Notes: generated by a model from the sequence alone, not told the origin. 64,000 bases of DNA from Gnetum montanum (GCA_015680685.1 MNCI01015910.1:1904896-1968895), one strand, 5' to 3'. Shown: positions 21,561 to 33,535, counted from the stretch's first letter. Numbers and translations: made by a program.

Positions 21561-21957
21561 TCATAACTATGGAAAAAGATCACAAAACATTAAGAAATAT
21601 GCCTGATATATGAAATGAAATGAAGCTTTATTACATTCAAAGACCCATAAGATCTATTGGACAGATATTACATTTTCATGAAAAATAAAGATAGATTCTA
21701 TAAATTGACCAAGCACCAATGGGGGTATAAAAAATTAAATAATATAGCTTTTTACTATAATACTATAACACTATCTCCAATAAATAGCTAGCCACAAAAG
21801 AATAAAGAAACACATATAAGTCATCTTCAAGAGCTCTTGATATGCACAACCTACAAATGTGCTCTTCACGTAAGAGTTGAATTCATCTTTCACTTGTAAT
21901 TCTAAGATGATAAGAACTTAAGTGAAGCTTGTTGATAGCATTATAATACTTGATTGG
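21561..21957. other. AT-rich flank of E2
   Basis: No gene seen. It adjoins the E2 target copy AATAG (21958-21962) and would have been continuous with 42059 onward before E2 inserted. Confidence 0.5.
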
Positions 21958-21962
21958 AATAG
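21958..21962. repeat. Target-site duplication AATAG of E2 (left copy)
   Basis: AATAG precedes TGATAAGAGG at 21963. The other copy is at 42054-42058, directly after TGATTTATCA. Confidence 0.92.
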
Positions 21963-22818
21963 TGATAAGAGGCGGGGTACCCCTACACCCAACCATATAA
22001 ATCATAGGCGTTCACGTGCGATCCAGTTGAATTCCACAGACTATAATTACTAAGTAGGCCAAAGCTAAATAGTGCATGCATGTTGTCCATTCATTGTCTT
22101 CCCAATCCCACTTGTGGAATGCAATTGTATGGTTAAGTGTGACTGAGGCGTAAGATTTTTTATTATTTTGCATTTTATCAAATTACTTGCCTAAAACAAG
22201 AATAAAAGTAAGAGTGATTAAGTGCTAGGTAAACTATGGTCTAATTTAGTCTAACATAAGTAATCGTTCCCACTTCCTGGACACATCCTGAACTTTGTGT
22301 AAACACTACTGGGTTGTCAAATGTTAACTGTTTCTAAGTTACCAAGTGTCACACATATGTTCAAAGTGGTCATGCTTGTGTATTTTAATGAGTTGCTTGA
22401 TTAATCAAAATTAATTATTGCATAAATAACATTAATGTAGATTGCATGAAATCACAATATATAAATGCATAAGAAAGAAAGTCTCAAGTGCTGCAAGGAA
22501 GTCTTTATTGCCAACACAATGGTGTGTTCAGGTGCATCAACGCTTGAATAAAGATCCATTCACACTTAGACCTCCTGCTGCGAGCACTTGGAAAATATTC
22601 TAACTCTCAAATGGACAAATTGTAAGAGTTTTGCCACTGGATTGCCAAAAACTACTCTCAATTGTGCACCTAGGGGTTGTATTTATAGACCCGAGAGTAA
22701 CCCTACAATATCGAATGTACGATATTGCATCTTGGGCCATGATATCATGTACCTGGTATCATGTACTCAATATCATGGCCACCTTGATATTGGAGTGTCT
22801 AAAAAACACAATTTATCA
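21963..22818 (-). repeat. E2 3' LTR
   Basis: TGATAAATTG start (at 22818) and CCGCCTCTTATCA end (at 21963) on the minus strand. Reversed TATA box TATTTATA at 22680-22687. Several GATATC/GATATT motifs lie between it and the LTR start. Poly(A) stem arms at 22502-22509 and 22547-22554. Confidence 0.9.
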
Positions 22819-22832
22819 TACCCCCACGATTG
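22819..22832 (-). promoter_or_regulatory. Polypurine tract of E2
   Basis: On the minus strand CAATCGTGGGGGTA abuts the LTR start. It is preceded by 'ctcgaggacaagttttcatt'. Confidence 0.85.
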
Positions 22833-22939
22833 AATGAAAACTTGTCCTCGAGTACAGAATAAGAGGAACAAGTCTTTTACAAAATATATTAGGGGGTGTG
22901 GACTATTCAACTGACATGTAGAGTGACACAAAGAAAATA

Positions 22940-23168
22940 GATAAATACAAAAGTCCTCGAGCATACAACATTACAATTATGTACAAAATTGGGTGTTCAT
23001 GACAACAAGAAAGAAGACCCTGAAATCAAATAGACATCTAACCCCTCTTGGCAATAGAAGAATGAGGGAGAGGTAGAAGAGATCCAGCGGTCATAAACAA
23101 TCCCCTGCGAGTGATATTGTTACATCCTCCTTAGTGAAGACAGTCCTACTTATAGTTCATGCTCCCCA
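22940..23168 (-). pseudogene. E2 ORF3 remnant (short)
   Basis: It starts after an acceptor-like TTAAGATTGTAG (AG opposite 23169-23170). The sequence 'gaccgctggatctcttctac' near 23100 is shared with E3 33258-33280. No ORF3 domain survives, so in this family ORF3 is reduced to about 200 bp. Confidence 0.45.
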
Positions 23169-23170
23169 CT

Positions 23171-24331
23171 ACAATCTTAACAAAATCAAGGATTAGTATA
23201 TAAAGTATAACAGATAATGGCTAAATACCTTATCTCGTCGGTGATTTTATCTAGCCGAGTTGTGATTGTGATAGATCGGTTGCTTGATAGTGTTAGTGGA
23301 AAGACTGATGAATGGGTTAAGTAAGACAAGTAGTTCATAAAATTCAAAAAAAGCTTAACGCAAGGAATACTAGAAAGAGGGTATATAAATTCACAATAAC
23401 AAAAAAAAAAAGAATTTCCCTAAAAAAAGTTCTGAAGATGCGTACAATTGGATGGGGTAAATAAAAAAGAATTTGATTGTAATAATGTACAAGGGTAAAG
23501 AACTTAACTTAACCAAACCAAAAGATATGCAAGTGAGTCCTCCACAAAGCAAGCACAAGCCTTTTGTGCCTTTGCATAAGTTCAAACCAAGGATTCTATG
23601 GTCTCCATGGATGATTAATGGTTACAGAAAGTTAAGTACAAAAAACCCAAAAGTAACTAACTAAGAAACCCGACACATCAAAACAGAACATTGAATCAAA
23701 ACATGAAACTAGCAGTGAGGTGAAGCATGAAAAACATAGATGGATGATAGAGAGAATGGAATGGAGTTCCTAATTATGGTCAGATGAAGTCCCTTCTGGA
23801 GTTTGTAATTAAATGACTTGGTAGGATCCATCCTTAGTCTAGACCAAAACCAACCACTTTTAGTGACTTCGCATCAACATTGTAAGGCTAGTCCATCCCC
23901 TGAGGTACAAGAATGCCCCCACAAAACAACCACCATTTCAAAGTGGAGAGAAAGTAGGAAGTGAGAAAGGGCCTTAGGTAGAGGAGACAAGATAAGCTCG
24001 ATAAACAGTGCTTGTAGCCCTTTTATTTGGTCTAAGGGGTGTGCTTTAAATTCCCATGTTTTTTTGAATGATAACCACACCATGCAAAGACCCATGCATT
24101 TTTTGCATTTATTTTATTTAAGGGGTGTGCTTTGAATCCTCATCTTTTTTTTTTGAATGAGGACCACACCATGTAAGGACTTATTTGACTTTCTATTGTA
24201 GAATGACGCAGAATTGTGAGAAGCTCACGAGAACACTACTGCACATAGAAAAATAGAAAATCATGAAGAATACTGCATCCCTTTGAAGCCATACCATGTC
24301 CAAACCTTTGATTCCTTCCCAATTCTGAAAA
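23171..24331 (-). other. E2 3' noncoding region, distal half, with two hairpins
   Basis: It aligns with E3 32040-33180 in reverse. Two hairpin modules: 24033-24085 and 24119-24174, the second with GGGGTGTGC...ATCCTCAT and ATGAGGACCACACC arms around a T-rich loop (minus strand A-rich). No protein-coding content is recognised. It ends at the E3 target copy CTACA (24332-24336). Confidence 0.65.
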
Positions 24332-24336
24332 CTACA
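24332..24336. repeat. Target-site duplication CTACA of E3 (left copy)
   Basis: CTACA precedes TGATAAATCG at 24337. The second copy follows CACTCATCA at 34390-34394. The sequence interrupted is E2's own noncoding region. Confidence 0.95.
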
Positions 24337-25196
24337 TGATAAATCGTATTTTTCATCACTCTGATATCGGGGTGGCCATGATATCATGGCCTAAGACGTG
24401 ATATCATACATTTGATATCGTAGGGTTACTCCTGGGTCTATAAATATAGCGCCTAGGTGCACAATTGGGGGTAAGTTTTTAGCAGTTAAGTAGTAAAAAT
24501 CTTCTAGTTTGTCCATTTGAAAGTTAGAATATTTTCCAAGTGCCCACAACAGGAAGTCTAAGTGTGAATGGATCTTTATTCAAGCATTGATGTATTTGAG
24601 CACATCATTGTGTTGGCAATAAAGATGAACTCTTTGATTCATTTCTTGTAGCACTTGAGATTTTCTTTCTTATGCATTTACATATTGTTATTTCATGCAA
24701 TTTACATTAATGTTATTTATGTAGTAATTAATTTTGATTAATCAAGCAACTTATTAAGATACATAATCATGACCCCCTTTGAGCATACGTGTGACACTTG
24801 GTAGCTCAGAAATGGGTAGCGTTTGATAGCCCAACAATGTTTGCACAAAGTTCAGGATGTGTTTAGGAAGTAAGAATGGTTACTTGTGTTAGGCTACATT
24901 AGACTATATTTTACTCAGCAATTAATCACTTTTACTTTTAATCACTCTTACTTTTATTCTTGTTCCAGGTGAGTAATTCTATAAAAACATAAAATAATAA
25001 AAATCATATGCCTCAGTCACACTTAACCATACCATTGCATTTCACAAGTGGAATTGGGAAGACAACGAACGAACAACATGCATACATTGTTTAGCTCTAG
25101 TGTACTTAGTAATTATAGTCTATGGAATTCGATCGAATTGCACGTGAACGGTTGTGATTCGTTTGGTTGGGCATAGGGATACCTTGCCGCTGATCA
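24337..25196 (+). repeat. E3 5' LTR
   Basis: TGATAAATCG...GCTGATCA. Four GATATC motifs at 24363, 24380, 24400 and 24414, then TATAAATA at 24439-24446. Poly(A) stem 24573-24580 / 24618-24625 with a 37-nt loop. U5 contains TTGGTAGC-type repeats. Confidence 0.92.
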
Positions 25197-25214
25197 TTAG
25201 CATCGTTGTCGAGG
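25197..25214 (+). promoter_or_regulatory. Primer-binding site of E3
   Basis: TTAGCATCGTTGTCGAGG. Against the tRNA-Asp complement it differs at five positions, all G-to-A or C-to-T. Confidence 0.75.
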
Positions 25215-25351
25215 ACTGTAGTTCTTCATGCACTATATAAACCTAGAGAAACTTAGTAATCTCGTTTTTTGAACCCTAAGAGTCAAATCGTATGAAAAAA
25301 AATTATTATCATTAAATTAAATCTTAACTGCACACTATTTATTAACATAAA

Positions 25352-27800
25352 ATGTCTTCTTCTCATAGGAGCCCATCTCCACCCAGGGCAGTTCAGGTGC
25401 CTCAATAATATCAGGTGGTGTATGCTCATCTTGATGAGTATGTAGTAGACTTTACCTTCATCTTACATCAAGATAAACTGATGTGGTGGTGCAATATGAA
25501 AGGCAACATTATGTTTCCACTTGACCAATCTGTTCCAGCAATGCTCCAGTTAATGTTTGCACGACATAGGCTTCAACATCTCCATGGAGAATATGAGATG
25601 CAAGATCGTGACTTAAGGGATTATCATCACAATGAAGCACAAGAATTAAGGGATTAGTAGCTGGAGCACCAACATGAGCTTGTGAAGGGCAAGGGATCAA
25701 ATATCTTTCCACCTTTGCTTGGCCCGATTGATGAAGGTGACCACTTCTTTAGTGATTCTTCTCTCTTTGAATTTACTCAAGGAACCCTCAACTAGAATGT
25801 ACAATTCACAATCCATAATCTAGGTTCTGGTCAAAATGGATTCAATGACAAAAATGGATTTGGAGAAGAAAGTCAAGAGAAAGGGGAAAAAGGAGATCAT
25901 GGTCGCAAGCATCAAAGGAAGGGTGATAGGCATCAGTGCATAGCAAGTTCTCCTTCTTCTTCCCCTTCATTGTCATCATCCTCTTCTTCATCTAGTTCAG
26001 ATTGTGGCTGTAGAAGAAATAACCATGATGGAGGTGATCGATGGGACTAGAATAACAGAAGGGACTGTTAGAATAGTCATGAACAAAGACGTGGGTAATC
26101 TAGAGAGGCCCATTATCAAGAAATAAGGGCTAGTAGGGAACATCATAGGCACCACCATCATGACCTTGATGAACCTCTGCTTGCTTCTCGAGGCATGTTA
26201 AATATTGTAGAGGTTGTGAGGATTCCAACAAGGCACATGAAGGATAACAGGATAAAGAGGCTGGATATGAACAACATCCCTTAGTTTGAGGTAGGATATG
26301 ATGCTGATATGCAAAATCATCTTCAAGCCTTGTAGGATGCATGTGCTTTGAAAATGATTGGCAAAAGTTGAAATTATTTCCAAGGACACTCATAAATGAA
26401 GAAAAAAATTGGTATCGATCCTTGGAACCAGAATTGATTAGACAGTGGAGTACAATGTTGGAACTATTGAATGACAAATATCACACATACTCTTAAGTAT
26501 CCAATCTAAGGAAAAAAAATTCAAGGGTGGAAACAAGGGAATCATGAGCCCTTGGATGCTGCTATTGGCCGATAGTACTCTCTATTGCATAGGTGTCTTG
26601 GCCATGGATACTCTCAACTTGATCAGCTTCACCATATCATAGACGAGTTACAATCTAAAACTAGGAAAACCCTTGGCATCTATGCCCAAGAGAGATTGAC
26701 AGAGTTAAGTGCCCGTAAGATTCAAAAACTAATTGAGTAGGTACCTAAGGAGGAGGGAGAGCTGAGAAAATGTGAAAGTGTAGAAGAATACAACAGAGAC
26801 CCTTCTATTTGGAAAAGGGGGTTAGATTTTATGATAGTGAGGATGAATTCACTAGATATGAGGTGGTTAATTGGAAAACCTTGCCATTCCAAAAATTGCA
26901 ATCAGAAATTACGGCTAAGGTTGATCAATTATGGAACTGCATGAATAATAGATTTCAAGCTATTTTAAAAATTAATGAAGAGTCTAACAAGCAAGGTCGT
27001 GAGTGAGAGCGTCGAAGGCATAAGAAGGTTGAACGTGCCATATCTAAAGGTAAAGGTAAAATGGTTGCAATTGAGATGGTTGCAGATAGCGATTCAGATG
27101 ATGATGGTGGACGTGATGTCTATTAGTATGCACATTCTAAGAGATGTTATCCAGTTGTATCACACTTGCAAGAATCTAGGATGTATGCCTTACATCCACG
27201 ACTTGTACAAAGGCAAACGCCCAAAATATTACCTTATCCACAAGGCAATCCTTGATAGTTCCACCAACCATAGCAATACTATCGAAGTGGAACTCCTTTA
27301 CAACCCTATGAATTGTACTAGTAGTGGCAGTAATTACAATTGTGGGCTTTGCCACCTCTAGGACAATAGTACCCTTATCGGCAACCAGATTTCTATGGTT
27401 ACTATGTTCAACAACCTTCATCTCCAAGGGACTTCTCTGGTCATGTTGCTACTTACCAACCTCACCGCTACCCTGTTGAAACATACCAATTGCCCAATCC
27501 ATGGAGGGATGCCACCTACTACCCTTATGTATCTCCTGTCCCTACACCTACTTCTCCACCTCTTGCACAACTACCACTTGCTCCGTCCATGTAAGGTGAA
27601 TTTCCTACACAACCATAGCAAAGAAACGCTATGAGGGTAGTTAACCTACAATTGGTTAATCCATCTAGCAGGTCAGAACCATGAATAGAGAAAAGGACCC
27701 TTCTTCTGACTTTGCAGTCCACCAAAGCCCTCGGACACATCAGTGGTTGGTAACCTTGCTCCTTCACCTTCCTCCATTTCCTTTCTATCTGAGTCCCCTT
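25352..27800 (+). pseudogene. gag: E3 gag pseudogene
   Basis: MSSSHRSPSPPRAVQVPQ, then a stop. The N-terminal module VVYAHLDEYVVDFTFILHQD (25415 on) parallels E1. A Ser-rich low-complexity block is at 25940-26010. The capsid-like domain is at about 26270-26760 (HNEPLD-type and LHHIIDELQSKTRKTLGIYA segments). The zinc knuckle is damaged: the second Cys is Tyr and a stop follows (near 27112-27150). A Pro/Tyr/Gln-rich tail reaches the protease. Most stops are TAG at positions where E2 or E1 have CAG-type codons. It is in frame with PR. Confidence 0.8.
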
Positions 27801-28327
27801 CAAACCAAAATCCTTCTTGAATCCATACTATAATGCTATATCATGTTGTATCTGATTGGATTCAAGCTAGTAAATTGCCCAAAAAATTAGCTAATCTTGG
27901 GAGTCCCCTAGTTTACTTGCAGATTGCTAGGAATGAGCCTTATAAAGCTCTTCTTAACTTTAGTTATGGTATTAACTTGATCTTTCATGAGATGTACACA
28001 ATGTGGAACCTTCCTCCTTTGAAGAGAAGTAACATCCAGCTAGAACTGGTGGACCAGTCCATCACTGTTCCATTGGGATTAGTTGTGGACATCGTCACCA
28101 CTATTTGTGGGTGGTCATATCTTGATGATTTCCCAATAATCAAAGTTGAGAACTACATGGGGAACTTTCCAATTATTATGGGAAGGGCGTCGTTAAGTAC
28201 TGTTGATGCTAAAATGGACATTAGAGATCTTTCCTTAGAAATATCAAAAGAAAATGAATTTGGAAAGATTGAGAATAAGAAAGTTCCATGTATTACGTAT
28301 GGCGATTCGGGGTGCCATTGTGTGTAG
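27801..28327 (+). pseudogene. E3 aspartic protease pseudogene, catalytic Asp lost
   Basis: Open from 27833 to 28327 (164 codons), the best-preserved protease in the window. The active-site region reads ALLNFSYGINLI where E1 has ALLDSGSGVNLI, so the catalytic Asp and Gly are gone. WNLPPLKRSNIQLELVDQS and FPIIMGRASLSTVDA identify the domain. Because the frame is open while the active site is lost, the lack of stops is probably chance. Confidence 0.8.
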
Positions 28328-28839
28328 AAGTTATGGTCAGTAAAGCAAACATCTATCTCTGTATACAAGTAGTATGCACCAGAAGTTGATATCTAGAGAT
28401 GTTTGTATGCAGTAGCCACAAAACAAGAAGGCATCCAGTGGCTGATAGCTGATATTAATAGTAGTACATTATGCATGGAACCAATTGAGGGCCTACGTTG
28501 CATGTATGGATGATCTTGAGCAAGTTCACCACTAGCTCTTCGAAGGAGTAAATAATGATGTTAATTAGGATGAGTTGAAAATTCTTGACAATTTTAAACA
28601 AGAGCCCCTTGAATTGAAGGCACTACCAATTGGAATGAAGTATGTATTTTTGAAAAATGGAAGGTCGATTATCATTAATGCTAAGCTTGCTATATAACAA
28701 AAGAAAAAGTTGATAAAAGTTGTGGAAAAGTGGTTAGTAGCCTTTGCTTGGTTATATTCCAAGTTCACTGGGATAGATTTAAGAATATGCCAACATAGGA
28801 TATACACCAACCCCACCGTTAAGTCGAAATGACAACCGC
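28328..28839 (+). pseudogene. E3 protease-RT linker
   Basis: Decayed coding sequence matching E1 9236-9780 and E2 37939-37538 (for example LPIGMKYVFLKN and an ICQHRIYTNPTVKSK-like stretch). Several TAG and TAA stops. No catalytic motif expected. Confidence 0.65.
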
Positions 28840-30110
28840 AATGACATTTGAATCCCAAGTTAAAACATATTATTAAAGAGGATATTGAACAACTCCTCAA
28901 AATGGGATTCATTTACCTTGTTGCAAATAATGAGTGAGTCAGCCCACTTGTGATCATGCCAAAGAAAGGAGGCAGATGGCAGTTGTGCATTGGTTTTTGG
29001 CTGCTCAACATGGCAACTTTCAAAGATCATTTTCCATTGCCTTTCATCGACCAAGTGTTGGACACCATTTCGAAGCATAGCTTTTATAGCTTTCTAGACA
29101 GTTATAGTGGCTATAACCAAATTTGGATTGCACTAGAGGACCAAGCAAAGATAACTTTCATAAGTCCTTGGGGGACTTTTGCTTATCAACAGATGTCATT
29201 TGGTCTATGTAATGCCCCAGCCACATTTGAATGATTAGTTCTTAGCATTTTCAACAACAGATTGGTAGGCGGATAGAAGTCTTTATGGATGATTTTTCTA
29301 CCTATGGAGCTACGTTCGAGCAAGTCCTAGACTATCTTGAGCAGGTGTTGAAGAGATGTGTCAAAACAAACCTCCAGCTTAATTGGCAAAAGAGCCATCT
29401 TATGGTCCACGAAGGCATAGTCTTGGGGTATCGCATTTCAAAAGTAGGAATTGAGGTGGAGCTTGAAAAAATAAGGGTCATCCAAGGAATAACCCGCCAA
29501 CCTAAAATAGTCAAAGAAGTTCGATCATTCCTTGGTCATACTAGCTACTACTAGTGATTCATTGAGAATTTTTCCAAAATCGCCAAGCCATTGGTAGAAT
29601 TGACAAAAAAGGAGGTATCATTTGTCTGGACCCTTGCATGTGAATCAACATTGTAAAAATTGAAGCAAAAGCTTGTTGAAACTCCTATTATTCAAGCACC
29701 AAATTGGTCTAGACCGTTTCATGTGATGACTGATGCATGAAATTATGCTTTGGTGGCAATGCTTACACAAATGGATGATCAAAAACTTCCATATTACATT
29801 CACTGCGTAAGCTACAGCATTGCAGGTGCACAATTGACCTACACCACTATAGAAAAGGAGCTTATGGTAGTGGTGTTCACCTTAGAGAAGTTTAGGCACT
29901 ATATGCTTGGCTATAAAGTGTTTGTGCATATAGATCATAATGTCATCAGATTTCTAATGAACAAATCAATGGTAAACACTTGTGTCATATAGTTGCTCAT
30001 GATTTTGTAGGAATTCGATCTCACAATGATAGATCATAAAGGTGTGGAGAATGTGGTTGCAGATCACTTATAGCAACTAAGATGGGATGACAAGGAGAAA
30101 GAGAGCCCTT
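28840..30110 (+). pseudogene. E3 reverse transcriptase and RNase H pseudogene
   Basis: RT fingers/palm: VSPLVIMPKKGGRWQLCIGF, FYSFLDSYSGYNQIWIALED and FGLCNAPATFE, then a stop. After a frameshift near 29250, FMDDFSTYGATFEQVL carries the catalytic Asp pair (about 29282-29300), followed by LNWQKSHLMVHEGIVLGYRI. RNase H (29750-30080) shows YTTIEKELMVVVFTLEKFRH and YKVFVHIDHNVIRFLMNKS. Broken by frameshifts and stops. Confidence 0.85.
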
Positions 30111-30180
30111 TATTTGATCAATTCCCTCACAAATCTCTCCTTTCAGCTGTTATTAATGCACAAATGCCTAATAAACCAAA

Positions 30181-31400
30181 ATGGTCTTACTTATCTGCTC
30201 AAGCAAGAATTTCTACAAGGGCTGGATGCTAGAAAGAAATAATAGTTTCTTCACCGGGTCAAATATTTTATGGAGATTAATGAAAAGCTTTGCAAGGTTT
30301 GTCCTGATGGCCTGGTACGTTAGTGTGTCCCTGATACGGATCAACTTCACGTTCTTCAGGATGCTCATGAAGGTCCTTGTGGGGCCATTATGATGGGAGA
30401 TGTACAACCATAAAAATGCTAATTACAGGGTATTATTGGCCAATAATCTTCAATGATGCACATCAATTCGTTTGCACTTGTGATCATTGCCAGAGGGATG
30501 GTGGAACGATAGCTCGAATGGAGGGATCAGAACAATGGATACAACCTCTTGAACCATTCAACATTTGGGGCATTGAATTTATGGGTCCCATCGCACCTTT
30601 ATCAAATGGAAAGACATATATAATAGTTGCAATTGACTATTGTACCAAGTGGGTAGAAGCAGTGGTCGTCACTGATTGTACATCCACCACTGCTGCTCAG
30701 TTTGTACAACAAAGCATTGTAAACAAATTTGGTGTACCTCATGCGTTAATTTTTGATAATGAAACTCATTTTACATGTGCCACTTTTTGGAAACTAATGC
30801 AGTGCTTGGGGGTTAAACATAAACTCACAACACCATATCACCCCCAAGCCAATGGTCAAGCTGAGGTCACTAATCGGGAGATTACAAAAATCTTAACACA
30901 TACCATTAGCAAATACCAAAGGGACTAAAGCACTAAATTAAATGATGCCCTTTGGGTCTATCACTCTACATAGAAGCTTCCCACAGGTTATTCTCCCTAT
31001 GAGCTTATGTACTGAAAACTACCAACATTGCCCATCCAATCCGAGCTCCATACACTCTCTACAACCTATGACCTTGACCTAGATCTAAGTCTAGCATAGA
31101 AAGAATGATTAATGAGTCTCAACTTGCTAGACAAAAATCAGTTAATGGCCTTGTCATCTAATGAAATGCATAAGGAATTCAACAAGAAATGCTATGACCT
31201 CAAAATAAGAAAAGTCAAGTTTCAACTAGGAGATAAGGTTCTCTATTGGAATCCTGCACATGTACCCTAACGAACCAAATTTTAAACATTGTGAAAAGGA
31301 CCTTACATCATTGATGAGACTTTTCCATTTGGGGCCATGATCATCTACAAACCTGATAGCCCAGACAAAAAAAAACTAGTCAACATTCAACAAATAAAAC
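30181..31400 (+). pseudogene. E3 integrase pseudogene
   Basis: A 183-codon open stretch (30377-30928) holds the zinc-region end YYWPIIFNDAHQF and CDHCQRDGG, then the core. The first catalytic residue is Glu instead of Asp (GIEFMGPIAPLSNGKTYIIV). The second Asp is kept in DNETHFTCATF, and the Glu is kept in NGQAEVTNREITKIL. The C-terminal GDKVLYWNPAHVP is present, with stops. No chromodomain. E2 shares the Asp-to-Glu change, so it may have been present in a common progenitor. Confidence 0.85.
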
Positions 31401-31486
31401 CTTTCCATGAGCCCAAGCCAACCAATGCAACAAACACCTAGTCAGGTGGACAAGCATGCTCAATCTTTCGGATCTTTCTCTTCTAA

Positions 31487-31505
31487 CTTAGTCATGGGGG
31501 AGATG
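31487..31505 (+). promoter_or_regulatory. Internal PPT-like motif of E3
   Basis: CTTAGTCATGGGGGAGATG after the integrase end, preceded by 'ggatctttctcttctaa'. It duplicates the PPT at 33522-33535. Confidence 0.6.
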
Positions 31506-33184
31506 GCCACCCATACTAACACCTTAGGTAGTTCCTTAGTTTTTGACTTTTTTTTCCACATTTTTGGTTTTACAACTTTTTGTTTTCATCTTCTTTGTTT
31601 TACATTTTTTGTTTTACATATTTTTATTTTTTAAAGTTATTGATATTCTCTTGGTTTTTGTTTTACACCATCATTAATATATTCAATATTTATTGTCTAC
31701 TCTTTTACATTCTTTTATGGTTATGTTTACTTATGTTTGATGTGTTTCTCTACTTTTTCTGCTAATAAGGTGGTAGGTACAATGGTAATGCACTACCCGA
31801 TGGAGGTATGTTTCATTTGTAATTTGATTGTTGATGTCTGATTTTTGACTTTGAATGTCACTACTGATGACTAGGACATGGTTTCTTTTCATGTAATAGG
31901 CAGTGAGTCCACATCATCCACCCATCAACATACTCTATGGTTTTCCTTGTTTTGGAAGCATACAGTTTCTTCTTCATTAATGAAACTTTAATAAATTGGT
32001 GACTTGTGTAGTTTCCAAAATTAAGAAGGAATCAAAGGTTTGGATAGAGTGTGGTTTCAAAGGAATATGGTATTCTTTGTGCTTTTCTATTTTACTGTGT
32101 GCAAGGGTATTCTCATAAACTTCTCATTGTTCTACATCATTTCATAATAGGAAGTCAAATAAGTTCTTGCATGGTGTGGTCCTCATCACAAAAAAAAAAA
32201 AGAAAAAAAAAGGATAAGGATTCAAAGCACACCCCTTGGAAAAAATAAATGTAAAAAATGCATGGGTCTTTACATGGTGTGGTTCCCATTCAAAAAAAAC
32301 ATGAGAATTCAAAGCACACTCCTTAGACCAAATAAAAGGGCTACAAGCACTGGTTACGAGACTTTTCTTGTCTTCTCTAACTAACGCCCTTTCTCATTTT
32401 CTACCTTCACTCCAATTTGGAATGGTGGTTGTTTTGTGGGAGCATTCTTGTGTCTCAAGGAATGACCTTGCCTTTGAATGTTAATGCGAAGTCATTGAAG
32501 TGGTTGGTTTTGATCTAGACTAAGGAAGGATCCTACTAAGTCAATTAATCACAAACTCCACAAGGGACTACATGTGACTATAATTAGGAACTCCATTTCA
32601 CTCTCTCTATTATCCATCTATGCTTTTCATGCCTTACCTCACTGTTGATTTCATATTTTGATTCAATGTTCTAGTTTGATGTGTTAGGTTTCTTAGTCAG
32701 TTACTTTAGGGTTTTTGTACTTAACTTTCCATAACTATTAATCATCCATGGTGCCCATGGACTCTTTGGTTTGAAGTTATGTAGGGGCATAAAAGGCCTG
32801 TGCTTGCTTTGGGGAGGACCCACTTGCATATCTTTTGGTTTGGTTAAGTTAAGTTCTTTACCCTTAGACATTGTTACAATCAAATTCTTTTTATTTATCC
32901 CATCCATGTCATCCAATTGTATGGACCTTCACAACTATTTGTAATGAACTCCTTTTTTATTATTATGAATACCCTCTTTCTAGTACTCCTTGTGTTAAGC
33001 TTTTTCTAAATTATATGGATCACTTCTCTTATTTAACCCATTCGTCAATCTTTCCACTAACAACATCAACCAACCAATCTATCACAATCACAACCTAGCT
33101 AAATACAAGCATCGAAAAGACAAGGTACTCAACCATTATCTGTTGTACTATATATGCTAATCCTTGGTTTTGTTGTGATTGCAG
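31506..33184 (+). other. E3 3' noncoding region with T-rich array and two hairpins
   Basis: T-rich TTTTTGTTTTACA-type copies at 31555-31680. Hairpin modules at 32169-32239 (GGTGTGGTCCTCATC arm, A/G-rich loop, GGATTCAAAGCACACC arm) and 32271-32335. It ends with 'tatatgctaatcc' (branch-point-like CTAAT) and TTGTTGTGATTGCAG at 33170-33184. I see no coding content. Confidence 0.65.
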
Positions 33185-33420
33185 TGGGAAGTGTGGACTG
33201 GAACTAGGACTATTGTCACCAAGGAGGATGCAACCATATCACTTGCGAGAGATTATTCATGACCGCTGGATCTCTTCTACTTCTCCCTCATTCTTCTATT
33301 GCCAAAAGGAGTTGGATGTCCTTTGTATCTATTGGTGTTCTTTGCTATTGTTATGAACACCCAATTTTATATAGAATTGTAATGTTATATGCTCAGTCAC
33401 TTCTGTATTTGTCTTTTTTC
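33185..33420 (+). pseudogene. E3 ORF3 remnant (short)
   Basis: The residue of ORF3 downstream of the acceptor has no ATG in the equivalent position (TGG instead) and lacks the conserved domain. It shares 'gaccgctggatctcttctac' with E2. Identification rests on position. Confidence 0.4.
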
Positions 33421-33521
33421 TCTATGTCACTCTGCATGTTAGTCAAATAAGTCCACACCCCCTATTATATTTTGCAGAGGACTTGTTCCTCTTCTTTTGT
33501 ACTCAAGGACGAGTTTTCATT

Positions 33522-33535
33522 TAGTCGTGGGGGTA
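33522..33535 (+). promoter_or_regulatory. Polypurine tract of E3
   Basis: TAGTCGTGGGGGTA abuts the 3' LTR and is preceded by 'ctcaaggacgagttttcatt'. Confidence 0.85.

Noticed and set aside
24363-24420. GATATC repeats as a CRISPR or satellite array
   Set aside because: Six-base palindromes with irregular spacing inside LTR U3; no repeat-spacer structure, and the sequence is plant nuclear in character.
31200-31400. Chromodomain after integrase
   Set aside because: Searched after GDKVLYWNPAHVP in E1-E3; no aromatic-cage pattern, which fits Athila/Tat rather than chromovirus.
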